Shown here piece by piece: positions 1 to 8,952 of a DNA stretch of 64,000 bases. Below the pieces are notes generated by a model. The model saw only the letters and a program-made list of their open reading frames with translations, had not been told where the DNA came from and did not search any database. Origin of the DNA: Chryseobacterium pennipullorum (GTDB taxonomy: Bacteria; Bacteroidota; Bacteroidia; Flavobacteriales; Weeksellaceae); contig NZ_QNVV01000017.1 in assembly GCF_003384725.1 (NCBI RefSeq), positions 1 to 64,000 of the forward strand, read 5' to 3'. Position 1 is the first letter of the stretch. Each line of letters opens with the position of its first letter. Both the position numbers and the translations under genes were made by a program.

Positions 1-56
1 ACATATTATAATTATTCATAAATTCGTGATGTATTAATCATATAAAAATTATAGTT

Positions 57-341
57 ATGAAAAATTTAAAAAAATTAGACAGAAATGAATTGAAATCTAT
101 TTCAGGAGAAGGATTACTTGATCCAATCGGCGGATTAATCGGTGGATTAGGCGGCGTTATCGGTGGGGTAATCGGTGGTGTTGGTGGAGTAGTAGGCGGA
201 GTAGTTGGTGGTGTAGGTTCTACCATCGGTGGTGCACTTGGAGGTGTAGGTACTGTTGTTGGAAATGCATTATGCCAGACACAATGTGTAGTAAACGGTG
301 TAATCCATATCAAATTGCTTGAATGTGGTTCTACTTGCTAA
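57..341 (+). CDS. Bacteriocin-like glycine-zipper peptide with leader
   Basis: A 94-residue peptide. Residues 1-19 form a charged leader (KNLKKLDRNELKSISGEG) that resembles the double-glycine-type leaders of bacteriocin-like peptides common in Chryseobacterium, although the cleavage site reads GEG rather than GG. Residues about 25-69 are almost only Gly, Val, Ile and Leu in GGVI/GGVG repeats, a glycine-zipper pattern expected to insert into or pack against membranes. The tail has four cysteines spaced CX3C-X12-CX3C, the last being the final residue, suggesting two disulfides in a helical hairpin. No exporter or maturation enzyme lies within the window; genes to the left are not visible. A rho-independent terminator follows. 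Role as antimicrobial, signal or other secreted peptide is inference from leader and composition. Confidence 0.75.
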   Translation: MKNLKKLDRNELKSISGEGLLDPIGGLIGGLGGVIGGVIGGVGGVVGGVVGGVGSTIGGALGGVGTVVGNALCQTQCVVNGVIHIKLLECGSTC

Positions 342-373
342 GATTAAGTAAGCAAAACATTTTTTAAAAGTAT

Positions 374-399
374 ACCGTCCTCTTCAGGGCGGTTTTTTT
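374..399 (+). terminator. Rho-independent terminator of the bacteriocin-like gene
   Basis: Eight-pair stem ACCGTCCT/AGGGCGGT (one G-T pair) with a CTTC loop, followed by seven T. It lies 33 bases after the stop codon and closes a one-gene unit. Confidence 0.85.
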
Positions 400-1081
400 A
401 TGAATACTGTTGACGAATAATGCAAATATTTTCATAGTTCGTATCTGGCTGAAAGCCGATTAGAAAAAAAACTCTGAAAAATATACTCAAACATCTATGG
501 TTAATTTTTCACTTATCCGTCATTTCTACGGAGTCAAACAGTGATTGGTGTACCATCTGAATAGTATTTTGCAGGCCCCAACTTTTGCGCCTGATCTACT
601 ATGGAACCGAAGCACAACTGTCGAATCCATAGGGTTTGGAAGGATCAAGTACAAAAGTTGTGGGGAGAAAAGGATATTTTTCTATTTATACTTTTGCCTT
701 GAAGCAAAAGTATACAAAAATTCAAGACTGGAATCATTCTCTAAAAATTGACCTTGCCTCCTAAAATTTCCAAACTCGCATGGATTCTACATTAGTTCTT
801 CGACTCAATAGGGTGGCCATGCTCAGACACTGGAAATTTTTTAACGGATTCAAGATCAATTTTTTTAACGCTCCTGATTCCTAGGTCGATTAAAGAATAC
901 TTACAATTATTTTCGATTGTTCTGACTGTAAGTCGATTAGAAAAAAACTCTGAAAAATATACCCAAACATCTGTGAAAATCTGTGCCATCTGCTGTTATT
1001 TTTTTATTACAGGTGAACAGACTCAAGTCCAATCCTAGAATATTGATGCCCGAACGAACAGCAATTGATGTATTTTAATGA
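400..1081. other. Gene-free repeat-bearing intergenic region
   Basis: About 680 bases with no convincing gene. Most of it is the composite dispersed repeat described separately (core 645-899, flanked by short related segments near 439-496 and 920-972). The small open frames here either lie in repeat DNA that recurs near 31.7 kb or have no start signals. Confidence 0.7.
645..899 (+). repeat. Dispersed repeat core, copy A
   Basis: About 255 bases nearly identical to 31737-31993, starting at TCAAGTACAAAAGTTGTGGG and ending at CGATTAAAGAATA. A 62-base portion recurs inverted at 13018-13079. The core is flanked on both sides by a related segment containing CGATTAGAAAAAA and CAAACATCT (439-496 and 920-972). 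It encodes no recognisable protein, so it is probably a non-autonomous repeat family of this genome. Confidence 0.85.
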
Positions 1082-1687
1082 CTATTTCACTGTCCGGAAA
1101 GTCATATTGATCCGGGGCTTCATGGACAGTGGAGATTTGGCAATCCGATGCTCCCAGTGTACCTGAAGGTCACCTTTCATGATCAATAATGAGCCATGTC
1201 CGAGAGGAAGGCTGTGCTTGCTCTGATGATCAGCGACATTTCTGAAATCAAAATTACGGACCTGCCCCAGACTTACAGAAGCAATTACAGGCCGGTTGCC
1301 CAGTTCACTTTCTTTATCCCGGTGCCAGGCTACAGAATCATTCCCGTCGCGGTATAAATTTAATAGAACAGAATTGAAACGATGCCCGGTTGCCTTTTCA
1401 ATACGCTGTTTCAGAACCAACAATTCAGGAAGCCAGGCATTCACATCGAAGCGGCTGCCCCCCAATTGATAAGTTTTGTTCTCATCTCCATACCAGGCTG
1501 TAAGCCGTGGTGTAAGGACCATTTTATCATACATTTTCTGAGTCCTCTGTTTCCACGGAGCTGTGTTCATCAGAAGTTCTTCCAGTTCTGAAGCTTCCTC
1601 CGGGGATAGAAAATGCTCTGTATATTCCAGGAGTTCCTCAGGAAACTGATAATATTCTTTTGAGTTAAACAAGCTGAGCTGCCCCAT
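1082..1687 (-). CDS. AlkB-like 2-oxoglutarate/Fe(II) dioxygenase
   Basis: About 201 residues from an ATG at 1687; the frame can be extended to a GTG at 1720, but the ATG gives the usual N-terminus (MGQLSLF). This is the AlkB superfamily of alkylated nucleic acid demethylases: the Fe(II) ligands are visible as HRD in AWHRDKE and the distal His in HWEHRI, and the 2-oxoglutarate-binding arginines as RINMTFR near the C-terminus. Length fits bacterial and ALKBH2-like single-domain members. Expected role is oxidative removal of methyl groups from damaged DNA bases, releasing formaldehyde. It stands alone, transcribed away from the TPR regulator, so it is probably its own unit. Confidence 0.9.
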   Translation of the reverse strand: MGQLSLFNSKEYYQFPEELLEYTEHFLSPEEASELEELLMNTAPWKQRTQKMYDKMVLTPRLTAWYGDENKTYQLGGSRFDVNAWLPELLVLKQRIEKATGHRFNSVLLNLYRDGNDSVAWHRDKESELGNRPVIASVSLGQVRNFDFRNVADHQSKHSLPLGHGSLLIMKGDLQVHWEHRIAKSPLSMKPRINMTFRTVK

Positions 1688-1965
1688 AATAACGTTATAT
1701 AATTTTTTCTTTTTGATCACTCAAACTCTAAAATGATTCTACAATGAGAATTGTTCTAAAATGTATCAACAAAATTACAAATTTTGATCTAAAAAAGAGC
1801 GTTTTATATTTGAAATGTATGAGTATATATCAAGAGGTCAGTCTTTTCTTTATCTGTACAAAGAGAATAATACATTCTTACCGGAAATTATGGCAATTGG
1901 AACCTACTTCGCTAACCTATTCCATCGTATTGCTACTGTATTGCTACAGAAAGTATCGAAAAAAA

Positions 1966-3786
1966 TTAACTCAGGTTTTGGATCAGAAGATCGAGACTTT
2001 CTTCTTTATCCAGGTTCAGCTTTTGTTTTATCCGGTATCTTGCCATTAGGATACTTTTAGGATCTACTCCCAAACGACTTGCAATTTCTTTATTGGAGAA
2101 GCCCATTAATATATAGGAGCAATGTTTAAGGTCCAGGCGGGTCAGCTTATTATTGGCCTGTTGCTGCAGCCTGCTGAAAAATTCGGGATGGATATTTGCC
2201 AGGATTGTCTTTGCCTGCTCAAAATCTCCGTCCATCCGCAGGTCTTCCTTTAAAATTCGTTCCATCTGGCTTTTGAGTGTCCCGCTTTCAGGTTGAGTTG
2301 CCAACTGATCGCGCATCGTCTGCAAAAGCTCATTCTTTTGTTCAACCTGCAGGTTGCCGGCCAGCACTTCTTTTTGTAGCCTGTCTTGTCTTTCCTGCAG
2401 CAGTTCCTGTTCTGCCTTCAGGCGGGCCGTCTCTTCTGTTTTCAATTTCTGCTGCTGAATAGAGGATTTTAACCGGAAATGATAAGAACGGAAAAGAAAG
2501 ATAAGAGCCAGTACACCCGCTATAATCAGACCGGCATAAATGAAATTAAGCTTTCTGTTAAAAGTTGCTCTTTCCTTTAGCACTTCCAGTTCTTTCTCCT
2601 TCTTTTCTGCTTCATATTGCGCTTCGAGGCTTTGGGCTACAGAAAGTTTTGCCGCATCATATGCTTCCCGCTCGTATTGCATATACTGTTTATAATACTT
2701 CAATGCTTTTTCCCCGTTACCACCTTTCTCGGCGACGGTAGCCAGTCCTTTCATCATAGAAGCTTTCACGGTCATACTGCTGCCTGCACTATTCTCTACT
2801 TCCGCAAAGCCCGACAGGAATAATCTTTCTGCCTCGGTATAATTTCCTTCAGCCATAGCATATTCGCTTAAGATGCCATAGCAGTTGGCAATAACCTCTT
2901 CATGTCTTGTTTTCCTCCCTATTGCCAAAGCAAAGTTGATATATTTTTCGGCGGTTTTTTTATACTCTTTAGGATAGAATTCCCAATATATATTGGCAAG
3001 ATTTAAAGCTGCCGCTGCTATAGTGATATGATTTACAATTCTCCCGGGCTGTGTTTGGGAAAGCTGCAGTACCTGCTGGTTATAGAATATCGCAGAATCC
3101 AGCAGTTTTTTTTGGGAAGGCCCTTTTCTAAATTCCTGTAGAAACGAAGACGTGGTGGCCAGGTAAGCATTACAGATGATATCCGGTTCGCGGGATTGGC
3201 GAGCCGACTTCAGGCTTAGCTGCGTGTATTTCTTTAAATTTTTCTGATCTTTAAGATCGGCATAGATACTTGCCAGATAGTGATATACCAGACTCTCATA
3301 TGCATATGCTTTTTGGCCTTCCAATATTTGAAGTGCTTTAAACAAGCTGGCTGTAGACTTCGATGTATTATTCACAATATATTCCAGCCATCCCTTCCTC
3401 AGCCAAACATAGCCGTTAACTACTTTATTTGTGGATTTTGCGGTATATATCAAAGCACTGTCTATATTTTTCTGGGCTCGTACGAGGCTGTCCTGTTGTA
3501 CATTAAGATAGGTAAGGGTAGCAAAAGCGAAAGCGCTGTACTGGCCATCAGAAATATTATGGCTTAGCTGTAGTGCTTCGTGTGTGACTTTCAAAGCGGA
3601 CGGCATATCCGTTTCATAGATATTACGACCAAGATGTGAAAGCGTCATCGCTTTCTTTTCAGGACTCAGCCCTGGGCGACGAAGGAGGTTTCTCAGCGAA
3701 TCTTCAATAATAGACTGTGAGCGGGCATTATGAAGTCCGGCGAAAAACACTAAGATCATTATCAGCTTTATAGGATACTTCATCAT
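1966..3786 (-). CDS. TPR membrane protein with C-terminal LuxR-type HTH
   Basis: About 606 residues if begun at the ATG pair at 3783-3786, which starts a clear signal peptide (KYPIKLIMILVFFAGL then ARSQ); the longer frame to 3873 adds an improbable hydrophobic N-terminus. After the signal come degenerate tetratricopeptide repeats to about residue 400, one transmembrane segment (YAGLIIAGVLALIFLF), a glutamate/glutamine-rich coiled coil, and a C-terminal helix-turn-helix (FSNKEIASRLGVDPKSI) of the LuxR type. This layout is a common Bacteroidota one-component regulator: extracytoplasmic TPR sensor joined to a cytoplasmic HTH. The signal and target genes are unknown; no obvious partner is adjacent. 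Confidence 0.8.
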   Translation of the reverse strand: MMKYPIKLIMILVFFAGLHNARSQSIIEDSLRNLLRRPGLSPEKKAMTLSHLGRNIYETDMPSALKVTHEALQLSHNISDGQYSAFAFATLTYLNVQQDSLVRAQKNIDSALIYTAKSTNKVVNGYVWLRKGWLEYIVNNTSKSTASLFKALQILEGQKAYAYESLVYHYLASIYADLKDQKNLKKYTQLSLKSARQSREPDIICNAYLATTSSFLQEFRKGPSQKKLLDSAIFYNQQVLQLSQTQPGRIVNHITIAAAALNLANIYWEFYPKEYKKTAEKYINFALAIGRKTRHEEVIANCYGILSEYAMAEGNYTEAERLFLSGFAEVENSAGSSMTVKASMMKGLATVAEKGGNGEKALKYYKQYMQYEREAYDAAKLSVAQSLEAQYEAEKKEKELEVLKERATFNRKLNFIYAGLIIAGVLALIFLFRSYHFRLKSSIQQQKLKTEETARLKAEQELLQERQDRLQKEVLAGNLQVEQKNELLQTMRDQLATQPESGTLKSQMERILKEDLRMDGDFEQAKTILANIHPEFFSRLQQQANNKLTRLDLKHCSYILMGFSNKEIASRLGVDPKSILMARYRIKQKLNLDKEESLDLLIQNLS

Positions 3787-4031
3787 GGTAACAGTATAAA
3801 TTAAAATATAAATGACATAGAGTCGATCAAAACAAAAGTACAATTTGTTCACTGAACTCATTCTATCTTCCAAGCCGGTTTATAATGATATACAGATATA
3901 CAAGCTGCTGTAGATACATTATAGCATATTTTTGTGGTATTGTAGATACTTTGTAGATGCTCTGTAATTGGAAAATAAAGGTTCAGCCAGCAACTTTGTA
4001 ACAGAAATAGTAACACCCTAATTTTTATTGT

Positions 4032-4364
4032 ATGAACAACAGAACAACAGCAATGGTCTCTTACATTACTTTTATAGGATGGTTGATCTCCTATTTTTCG
4101 TATAGAGACCGGCACGAAAAAGACTCATTTGTCAGCTATCATCTGGAGCAAAGCCTTGGTGTCATGATATTCAGTATCATTGTTTCCATCATTGTTGGTG
4201 TATTAATGTCTGTGGTTCCGGCATTATCTCTCCTTTTTTCATTACTGTCGCTCATCCCGCTGATCTTATTGGTTATGGGAATTATTAATGCACTCAATCA
4301 GGTAATGAAACCGGTACCTCTGATCGGTAGCTTTTTTGAGAGGAAATTCGCCTTCCTTCAATAA
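4032..4364 (+). CDS. Small DUF4870/Tic20-like membrane protein
   Basis: 110 residues with three or four hydrophobic segments. The motif YHLEQSLGVMIFSIIV after a short polar loop, and the first helix MVSYITFIGWLISYF, are typical of the DUF4870/Tic20-like small membrane proteins of Bacteroidota. The family has no settled function; some entries are labelled import component by distant resemblance to chloroplast Tic20. It is followed by a run of plus-strand genes for lipoproteins and a membrane DUF1266 protein, with gaps of 26-125 bases, so they may be co-transcribed. Confidence 0.7.
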   Translation: MNNRTTAMVSYITFIGWLISYFSYRDRHEKDSFVSYHLEQSLGVMIFSIIVSIIVGVLMSVVPALSLLFSLLSLIPLILLVMGIINALNQVMKPVPLIGSFFERKFAFLQ

Positions 4365-4487
4365 GTTTTCTAAACCGGTAAAAAAGTGATAGAAGAAAGA
4401 GCGATGATTGAAAAAATGTTGCAATCATATGCCGGATCTGGTAAAATTGAAGATTATTTGTGCCATTTAACAACCTTTAATAATATA

Positions 4488-4898
4488 ATGATGAAAAGAA
4501 CAATTTTTATACTCCTCGTTTCAGTACTCTTCCTGAGCATAACAGAATGTACAAGGGATGATTACTCAGATAAACCTGCACAGGAAAGAATTTTGGGAAA
4601 ATGGAAATTGGTTTCTATAGTAACGGAGGTAATCAGACCCTCGGCTCCTGTGGAAACAAGTACTGAATACGGTCCGGAAGGCAATTATTTTGATTTTCGC
4701 AACGATGGAAATGTCTACTATTCTATGGATGGTAATGAAGAACAGTCGGAATCTTACCGTATTGAAAACGAAGATACCCTAAAAATAAGTACAGAGCCCT
4801 ACTTTATAAAAGAATTAACAGCGAATAAACTGGTTTTTGAATCTGTAAAGGTGAGCCCCACGCGTACCAGAAAACAAACGTATAACTTCAGCCGGTAA
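4488..4898 (+). CDS. Lipocalin-like secreted protein
   Basis: About 136 residues from the ATG at 4488 (or 4491); the frame extends back to a GTG at 4386, but the signal peptide (KRTIFILLVSVLFLSIT) fixes the start. The cleavage region reads ITEC, an unusual lipobox because of Glu before Cys, so lipidation is uncertain. The mature part begins with ILGKWKLVSI and is rich in short beta strands with a late TYNFSR, the pattern of small lipocalin-like domain proteins in Flavobacteriia. It is a paralogue of the next gene: both share ILG(K/R)W(K/N)LV, YFxFxxxG and the closing QTYxF. Ligand unknown. Confidence 0.7.
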   Translation: MMKRTIFILLVSVLFLSITECTRDDYSDKPAQERILGKWKLVSIVTEVIRPSAPVETSTEYGPEGNYFDFRNDGNVYYSMDGNEEQSESYRIENEDTLKISTEPYFIKELTANKLVFESVKVSPTRTRKQTYNFSR

Positions 4899-4948
4899 TC
4901 CGGTCTTATACCCTACACAACCTGTAAATCGTTACAAAAAAAAACCAT

Positions 4949-5374
4949 ATGAAAACATATAAATTTTTAGCAATACTCGTATTGTTACTTATAAGCTTGA
5001 TATTAACGGTTGGCTGCCAAAAAAGCAGTTCAGCTGATGAAGAAGACCAAACCACACAGGTCATGCAGCAAAAAATACTGGGCCGGTGGAATCTTGTGGA
5101 ATTTATTGAAGAAACCAGGGTGGGTGATCAACCTCCTGTGATCATCAACAATGACCCGCAAAATGTATATTTCGAATTTTATGCTAATGGAAAGGGAAAA
5201 ACCAACGCTGAAGGCGAAGAGGAATTTTCCTATGAAGTAAAAGCCAACAATATCCTGATATTGTGGGAAAATGAACAGAAAATTATTGAACTGACTGATC
5301 ACAAGCTGACATTTAAAAATACGGCTACTGAAGGAAATACGACCTATACACAAACTTATTTTCTTACCCGTTAA
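4949..5374 (+). CDS. Lipocalin-like lipoprotein
   Basis: 141 residues. The signal peptide ends in a good lipobox (ILTVGC), so this should be a lipoprotein. After an acidic linker comes ILGRWNLVEFIEE, the start of a small lipocalin-like beta barrel, with VYFEFYANGKGK in the middle and TYTQTYFLTR at the end. It is a paralogue of the gene 50 bases upstream and probably arose by tandem duplication. Function and ligand are not known; the pairing with the neighbour and the downstream DUF1266 membrane protein suggests an envelope role, which is inference only. Confidence 0.75.
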   Translation: MKTYKFLAILVLLLISLILTVGCQKSSSADEEDQTTQVMQQKILGRWNLVEFIEETRVGDQPPVIINNDPQNVYFEFYANGKGKTNAEGEEEFSYEVKANNILILWENEQKIIELTDHKLTFKNTATEGNTTYTQTYFLTR

Positions 5375-5400
5375 AAATTTAAAATAACTGAAGAAAAATC

Positions 5401-6507
5401 ATGCAGAATTCAGGATCGATGAAAGAGTTTATTCAGAACCATCCGGGTGAAAAAGACAGACTTCCAAGATACAATCCACAGGATGACAATAGGACTGCAT
5501 TGGGGTGGGCCTGTTTTGTCCTCGTGTTGATCCCTGTAGTTATGATGTATGCTGTATTCAGCAGACTTAAAGAAATCAACAGGATTGAGAATTGGATGTA
5601 TTATGCAGGTATTGTGCTTTCTTTAGTCTTTGGTGCTTTAACAGCCGTTTTTTTTATCAGGAAAGTAGCCCAAAGAAGAATAGCTGAGCAAAAGAAATAT
5701 TACAGACTCTATGGTGCTCATTGGCTACCCCAGGAGAAGCGGGAAGCCTTGCAGCTGGATGCACCTGATGGATTCCAATATGGTGAGTGGATAGAAACCC
5801 TCGAATACTGGCCATGCGAGATCAGAGGAGCAAGGCCAGAGCATTATAAAACCTTTTTAGTTACCACCAAAGAAGAACGACTGCAGGGTAACGATCAGAG
5901 TTGGGGAGTGCTTTCTGAGCAATCCTATCATGAAGTGATCGACCAGCTTTTTAACGGTATGCACAGCCAGCTTTTTGCTGCTGATCAGACATTACTGGAA
6001 GCTCATAACCGGCAAAAAATGATTGCCCGTTTAGCAGAGCTTACGCAGCTTTCCGAAAATGATGTACGTCGCTGCTGGCTCGCAAAAGGAAAAAAACCGC
6101 CTCAACTGCTCTGGGGGTTTGATCTGAACCGGGTGATAGAGCTTTCCCGCACCTCATTTATGGCGGACATTATTTCAGAACAGGCTGCCTGGAACAATAT
6201 TCTTCAATCATCAGAATATATCCATGCTCTGTTTGATAACATGGATGATTATTACAATAATTTCAGACTGGGACATGCCTATTGGAGCAACGATTTCACC
6301 CTCACGAGCCAAAAAATGAAAGGGCATAACGCGTACAACACAGAATGCAACTGGCCTATTACACACGTGATCTGGCGTAAAAACAGCCTCAGTATTTTAC
6401 CCGAAGTGATACAGAATGCCTGTGAAACATTTGTAATTCATGAAACACGGAAAACGCAACCCAACATTATCAAAGGATTTCACAAAGGCAATGATTCGGC
6501 AGATTAA
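5401..6507 (+). CDS. DUF1266 protein with two membrane segments
   Basis: 368 residues. Two transmembrane segments lie near the N-terminus (ALGWACFVLVLIPVVMM and YYAGIVLSLVFGALTAVFF), followed by a large cytoplasmic part. The C-terminal third matches the DUF1266 pattern: WGFDLNRVIELSRTSFMADIISE, then AAWNNIL, then the aromatic run around DYYNNFRLGHAYWSND. DUF1266 occurs in E. coli YbeR/YbeU and has no established function. The gene starts 26 bases after the second lipocalin-like gene and ends 15 bases before the convergent SDR gene. Confidence 0.75.
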   Translation: MQNSGSMKEFIQNHPGEKDRLPRYNPQDDNRTALGWACFVLVLIPVVMMYAVFSRLKEINRIENWMYYAGIVLSLVFGALTAVFFIRKVAQRRIAEQKKYYRLYGAHWLPQEKREALQLDAPDGFQYGEWIETLEYWPCEIRGARPEHYKTFLVTTKEERLQGNDQSWGVLSEQSYHEVIDQLFNGMHSQLFAADQTLLEAHNRQKMIARLAELTQLSENDVRRCWLAKGKKPPQLLWGFDLNRVIELSRTSFMADIISEQAAWNNILQSSEYIHALFDNMDDYYNNFRLGHAYWSNDFTLTSQKMKGHNAYNTECNWPITHVIWRKNSLSILPEVIQNACETFVIHETRKTQPNIIKGFHKGNDSAD

Positions 6508-6522
6508 AAACAGGATTAAAAT

Positions 6523-7515
6523 TTATTTTATTTTTTTAGAACTTCCTGACAGCAAAATACCTGCTGTTAACAGCCCCAGAAAACAGGCGCCTGCCCAAAC
6601 CATTTTTTTTGAAGTCACAGAAAGCAGTGTTTTCCCGTCAATTCCCGTATTCCCATGAGAGGGTTTCATAATATTTCCTGAAGAAGGTGAATCTTTATTC
6701 GCTTTTTTCATGACCATTCTCATCCCTGCTGAGGAAATATGACGGACCGTTCCCGGAAATAACTCATATAAATTTTTAAATACTATCGCCGACCAATCTG
6801 GATAAGAAGCATTTACAGGGTTTTTCGCTGTTTTTACAATAGATGCTGCCAGCTTGCGGGGATCAAATGCAGGGGGTGGAGTGGTAAGCTTTATACCGGA
6901 ATAGTTGGCTGCATGCTCGATTCCTGAAGATTTCTGAAAACCAGGATAAAGCGCACAGATATGGATGTCAGGAAAATCCGACACTTCTCCCTGCAGGGTT
7001 TCCACCATGCCCCTGATGCCATATTTGGATGCGGTATATGCTGTTCCATAAGGTGCAGGCATCCATCCTCCAATAGATATATTGTTGAGAAGCACCCCTC
7101 TTTTTTGACGTTTGAAAACAGGCAGTACGGCATGGGCGGCATGCATATATCCTAATAGATTGGTTTTGACAATTTGATCCGTAACATCTGACGGAATCTC
7201 TTCGAATTTACCAAAAGCGAGGACCCCTGCATTGTTTACCCAGTAATCGATCTTACCACTGAATTCAATTGCCTGATCTACCAGTCGGTTAACCTCTTCT
7301 GCAACAGAAACATCTGTAGGAACAGCAAGTACTGATACTCCCATGGTTCTGCATATTGCAGCTGTTTCATTCAGCGCTTCTTCATTACGGGCTGCCAGAA
7401 CCAAATCTGCTCCCTGCTCTGCAAAGGCTTCTGCCGTCGCTTTACCGATGCCACTGGATGCTCCTGTAATCACTACTGTTTCTCCAAAAAAAGGAGGTTT
7501 TCTACTATTTTTCAT
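6523..7515 (-). CDS. SDR-family oxidoreductase with C-terminal membrane anchor
   Basis: 330 residues. Classical short-chain dehydrogenase/reductase signatures are all present: cofactor motif TGASSGIG, NNAG after strand 4, a catalytic Ser in NNISIGG, and YTASK with the active-site Tyr and Lys. The C-terminal extension beyond the 250-residue core ends in a hydrophobic helix (WAGACFLGLLTAGILL) and a basic tail, so the enzyme may be membrane-tethered. Substrate is unknown. The NDH-2-like gene lies immediately upstream on the same strand (48 bases), so both may be one transcript. Confidence 0.85.
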   Translation of the reverse strand: MKNSRKPPFFGETVVITGASSGIGKATAEAFAEQGADLVLAARNEEALNETAAICRTMGVSVLAVPTDVSVAEEVNRLVDQAIEFSGKIDYWVNNAGVLAFGKFEEIPSDVTDQIVKTNLLGYMHAAHAVLPVFKRQKRGVLLNNISIGGWMPAPYGTAYTASKYGIRGMVETLQGEVSDFPDIHICALYPGFQKSSGIEHAANYSGIKLTTPPPAFDPRKLAASIVKTAKNPVNASYPDWSAIVFKNLYELFPGTVRHISSAGMRMVMKKANKDSPSSGNIMKPSHGNTGIDGKTLLSVTSKKMVWAGACFLGLLTAGILLSGSSKKIK

Positions 7516-7563
7516 ATGAATAAATTTATGTGAGGTTTGATATAATGCTTTTTATTTTCTTAT

Positions 7564-8871
7564 TTATGTTGCGGTATCTCCTGTATTTCTTTTAGGAAAG
7601 AGGATCAGCCGGATAGAAGGGTTGTTGGTAATAAATAAACGGAACCATTCCAGCGCCAGTCTCACTTTACTTCCAAACGCTACCAGAGGAATAATGTGGA
7701 TGAAAAGCCATGTGAGCCAGGCGAGGAACCCCCTGAAAGAATGTTTGGGAAGGTCTACCACTGCATTGAATTTGGAAATGATGGCCATACTTCCTTTATC
7801 ATTGTATTCGAAGGTGTGAAGTACTTTACCGTCTTCGATCCGCTTAAAATTTGCACCCAGGTTTTTACCTTGCTGGATGGCAACCTGTGCCAGCTGTGGA
7901 TGCCCGTTTGGATACTTTTCTTCCGAAAGCATAAGGCTGATGTCTCCCAATGCGTAGATATTCTCTGTTTCTTCCACTTTGTGATAGGCATTAACCAGTA
8001 AGCGTCTTCCTTTTCCTATACTTTTTTCCGGAAGCCCCTTGATTTCCCTGCCGATCACTCCGGATGTCCAGATCAGGGTTTCTGTCTCTATAAAATTGCC
8101 GTCGCTGAGGATCACTTTTCCATCCACATAATCTTTTACAGATATATTGAGCAGGATCTTTACACCAAGTTCTTTCAATTTCTCGTACGCGGTTTCCTGT
8201 GCAAGCTTGCTCATGGGTGAGAGCAAAGTAGGAAGCGCATCAATCAGATAAATGCTGGAAAGATTCAGCTTGATTTCAGGATACTCTTTTTTAGCAATAT
8301 ATTTTCCCATTTCTGCGATCATTCCTGCCAGTTCCACTCCTGTTGGCCCTCCACCTGCGATGACAATATTCTGTAGTTTTTCAGCTTTTTGAATGTCTTT
8401 GTTCCGTGCCGCTTCTTCCTGGGTGAGGAGCATATAATTTCTCAGGTAGAGGGCTTCTTCTATATTTTTCATCGGAAGAGCACATTTTCGTACATTTTCC
8501 ATTCCGAAAAAATTAGATTCCGTGCCCAAACCCAGAACAAGGTAATCATAACTCAGATTTCCGGTATCGGTTTCTATCATATTCTTTTCGGGGAATATTC
8601 TGATCAGGCTCCCCATATGAAACTTGACATTTTTGTTGTCAGCAAAAAGTTTTCTGAAAGGATAGCTGATGTTGGAGGCTTCAATAAATGAAGTAGCCAC
8701 CTGATAAATTAATGGAGGAAAAAAGTGATAATTATTTTTATCTACCAGCGTTATTTTAAATCTTTTGTCGTTCCTGAGAGATTTGATAAGATTGATACCG
8801 GCAAATCCTCCTCCTACGATTACGATATGCTTTTTCATAGTATGTACATTGAGTGGTGTACTGTTTTTCAT
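7564..8871 (-). CDS. NAD(P)/FAD oxidoreductase, NDH-2 like
   Basis: 435 residues from the ATG at 8871; an internal ATG at 8838 starts directly at the FAD fold (MKKHIVIVGGGFAG) and is an equally good start. Two Rossmann dinucleotide motifs are present, GGGFAG for FAD and GGGPTGVELAG for NAD(P)H, plus ALGDI near the second FAD contact. A hydrophobic stretch near the C-terminus (WLTWLFIHIIPLVAFG) fits the membrane-docking helix of type II NADH:quinone dehydrogenases. Expected role is non-proton-pumping transfer of electrons from NADH to quinone. It shares the 81-base divergent upstream region with the aldo/keto reductase gene. Confidence 0.85.
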   Translation of the reverse strand: MKNSTPLNVHTMKKHIVIVGGGFAGINLIKSLRNDKRFKITLVDKNNYHFFPPLIYQVATSFIEASNISYPFRKLFADNKNVKFHMGSLIRIFPEKNMIETDTGNLSYDYLVLGLGTESNFFGMENVRKCALPMKNIEEALYLRNYMLLTQEEAARNKDIQKAEKLQNIVIAGGGPTGVELAGMIAEMGKYIAKKEYPEIKLNLSSIYLIDALPTLLSPMSKLAQETAYEKLKELGVKILLNISVKDYVDGKVILSDGNFIETETLIWTSGVIGREIKGLPEKSIGKGRRLLVNAYHKVEETENIYALGDISLMLSEEKYPNGHPQLAQVAIQQGKNLGANFKRIEDGKVLHTFEYNDKGSMAIISKFNAVVDLPKHSFRGFLAWLTWLFIHIIPLVAFGSKVRLALEWFRLFITNNPSIRLILFPKRNTGDTAT

Positions 8872-8952
8872 TCAATAACAGGACCAAAGAGGCTGAAAGG
8901 TAAATATTTAACATACGATAAGATAATGGTCTGAAATGGAGGAAATACAGCA

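Noticed and set aside
38..313. Minus-strand frame rich in Pro/Thr opposite the bacteriocin-like gene
   Set aside because: Its PPTTPP repeats are simply the complement of the GGVVGG codons on the plus strand, and it has no signals of its own.
545..989. Two small frames (545-751 plus, 792-989 minus)
   Set aside because: Both lie in or next to the dispersed repeat, with no ribosome site or family likeness.
1744..2060. Overlapping plus-strand frames before the TPR regulator
   Set aside because: They run into the end of the regulator gene on the other strand, overlap each other and show no protein family features.
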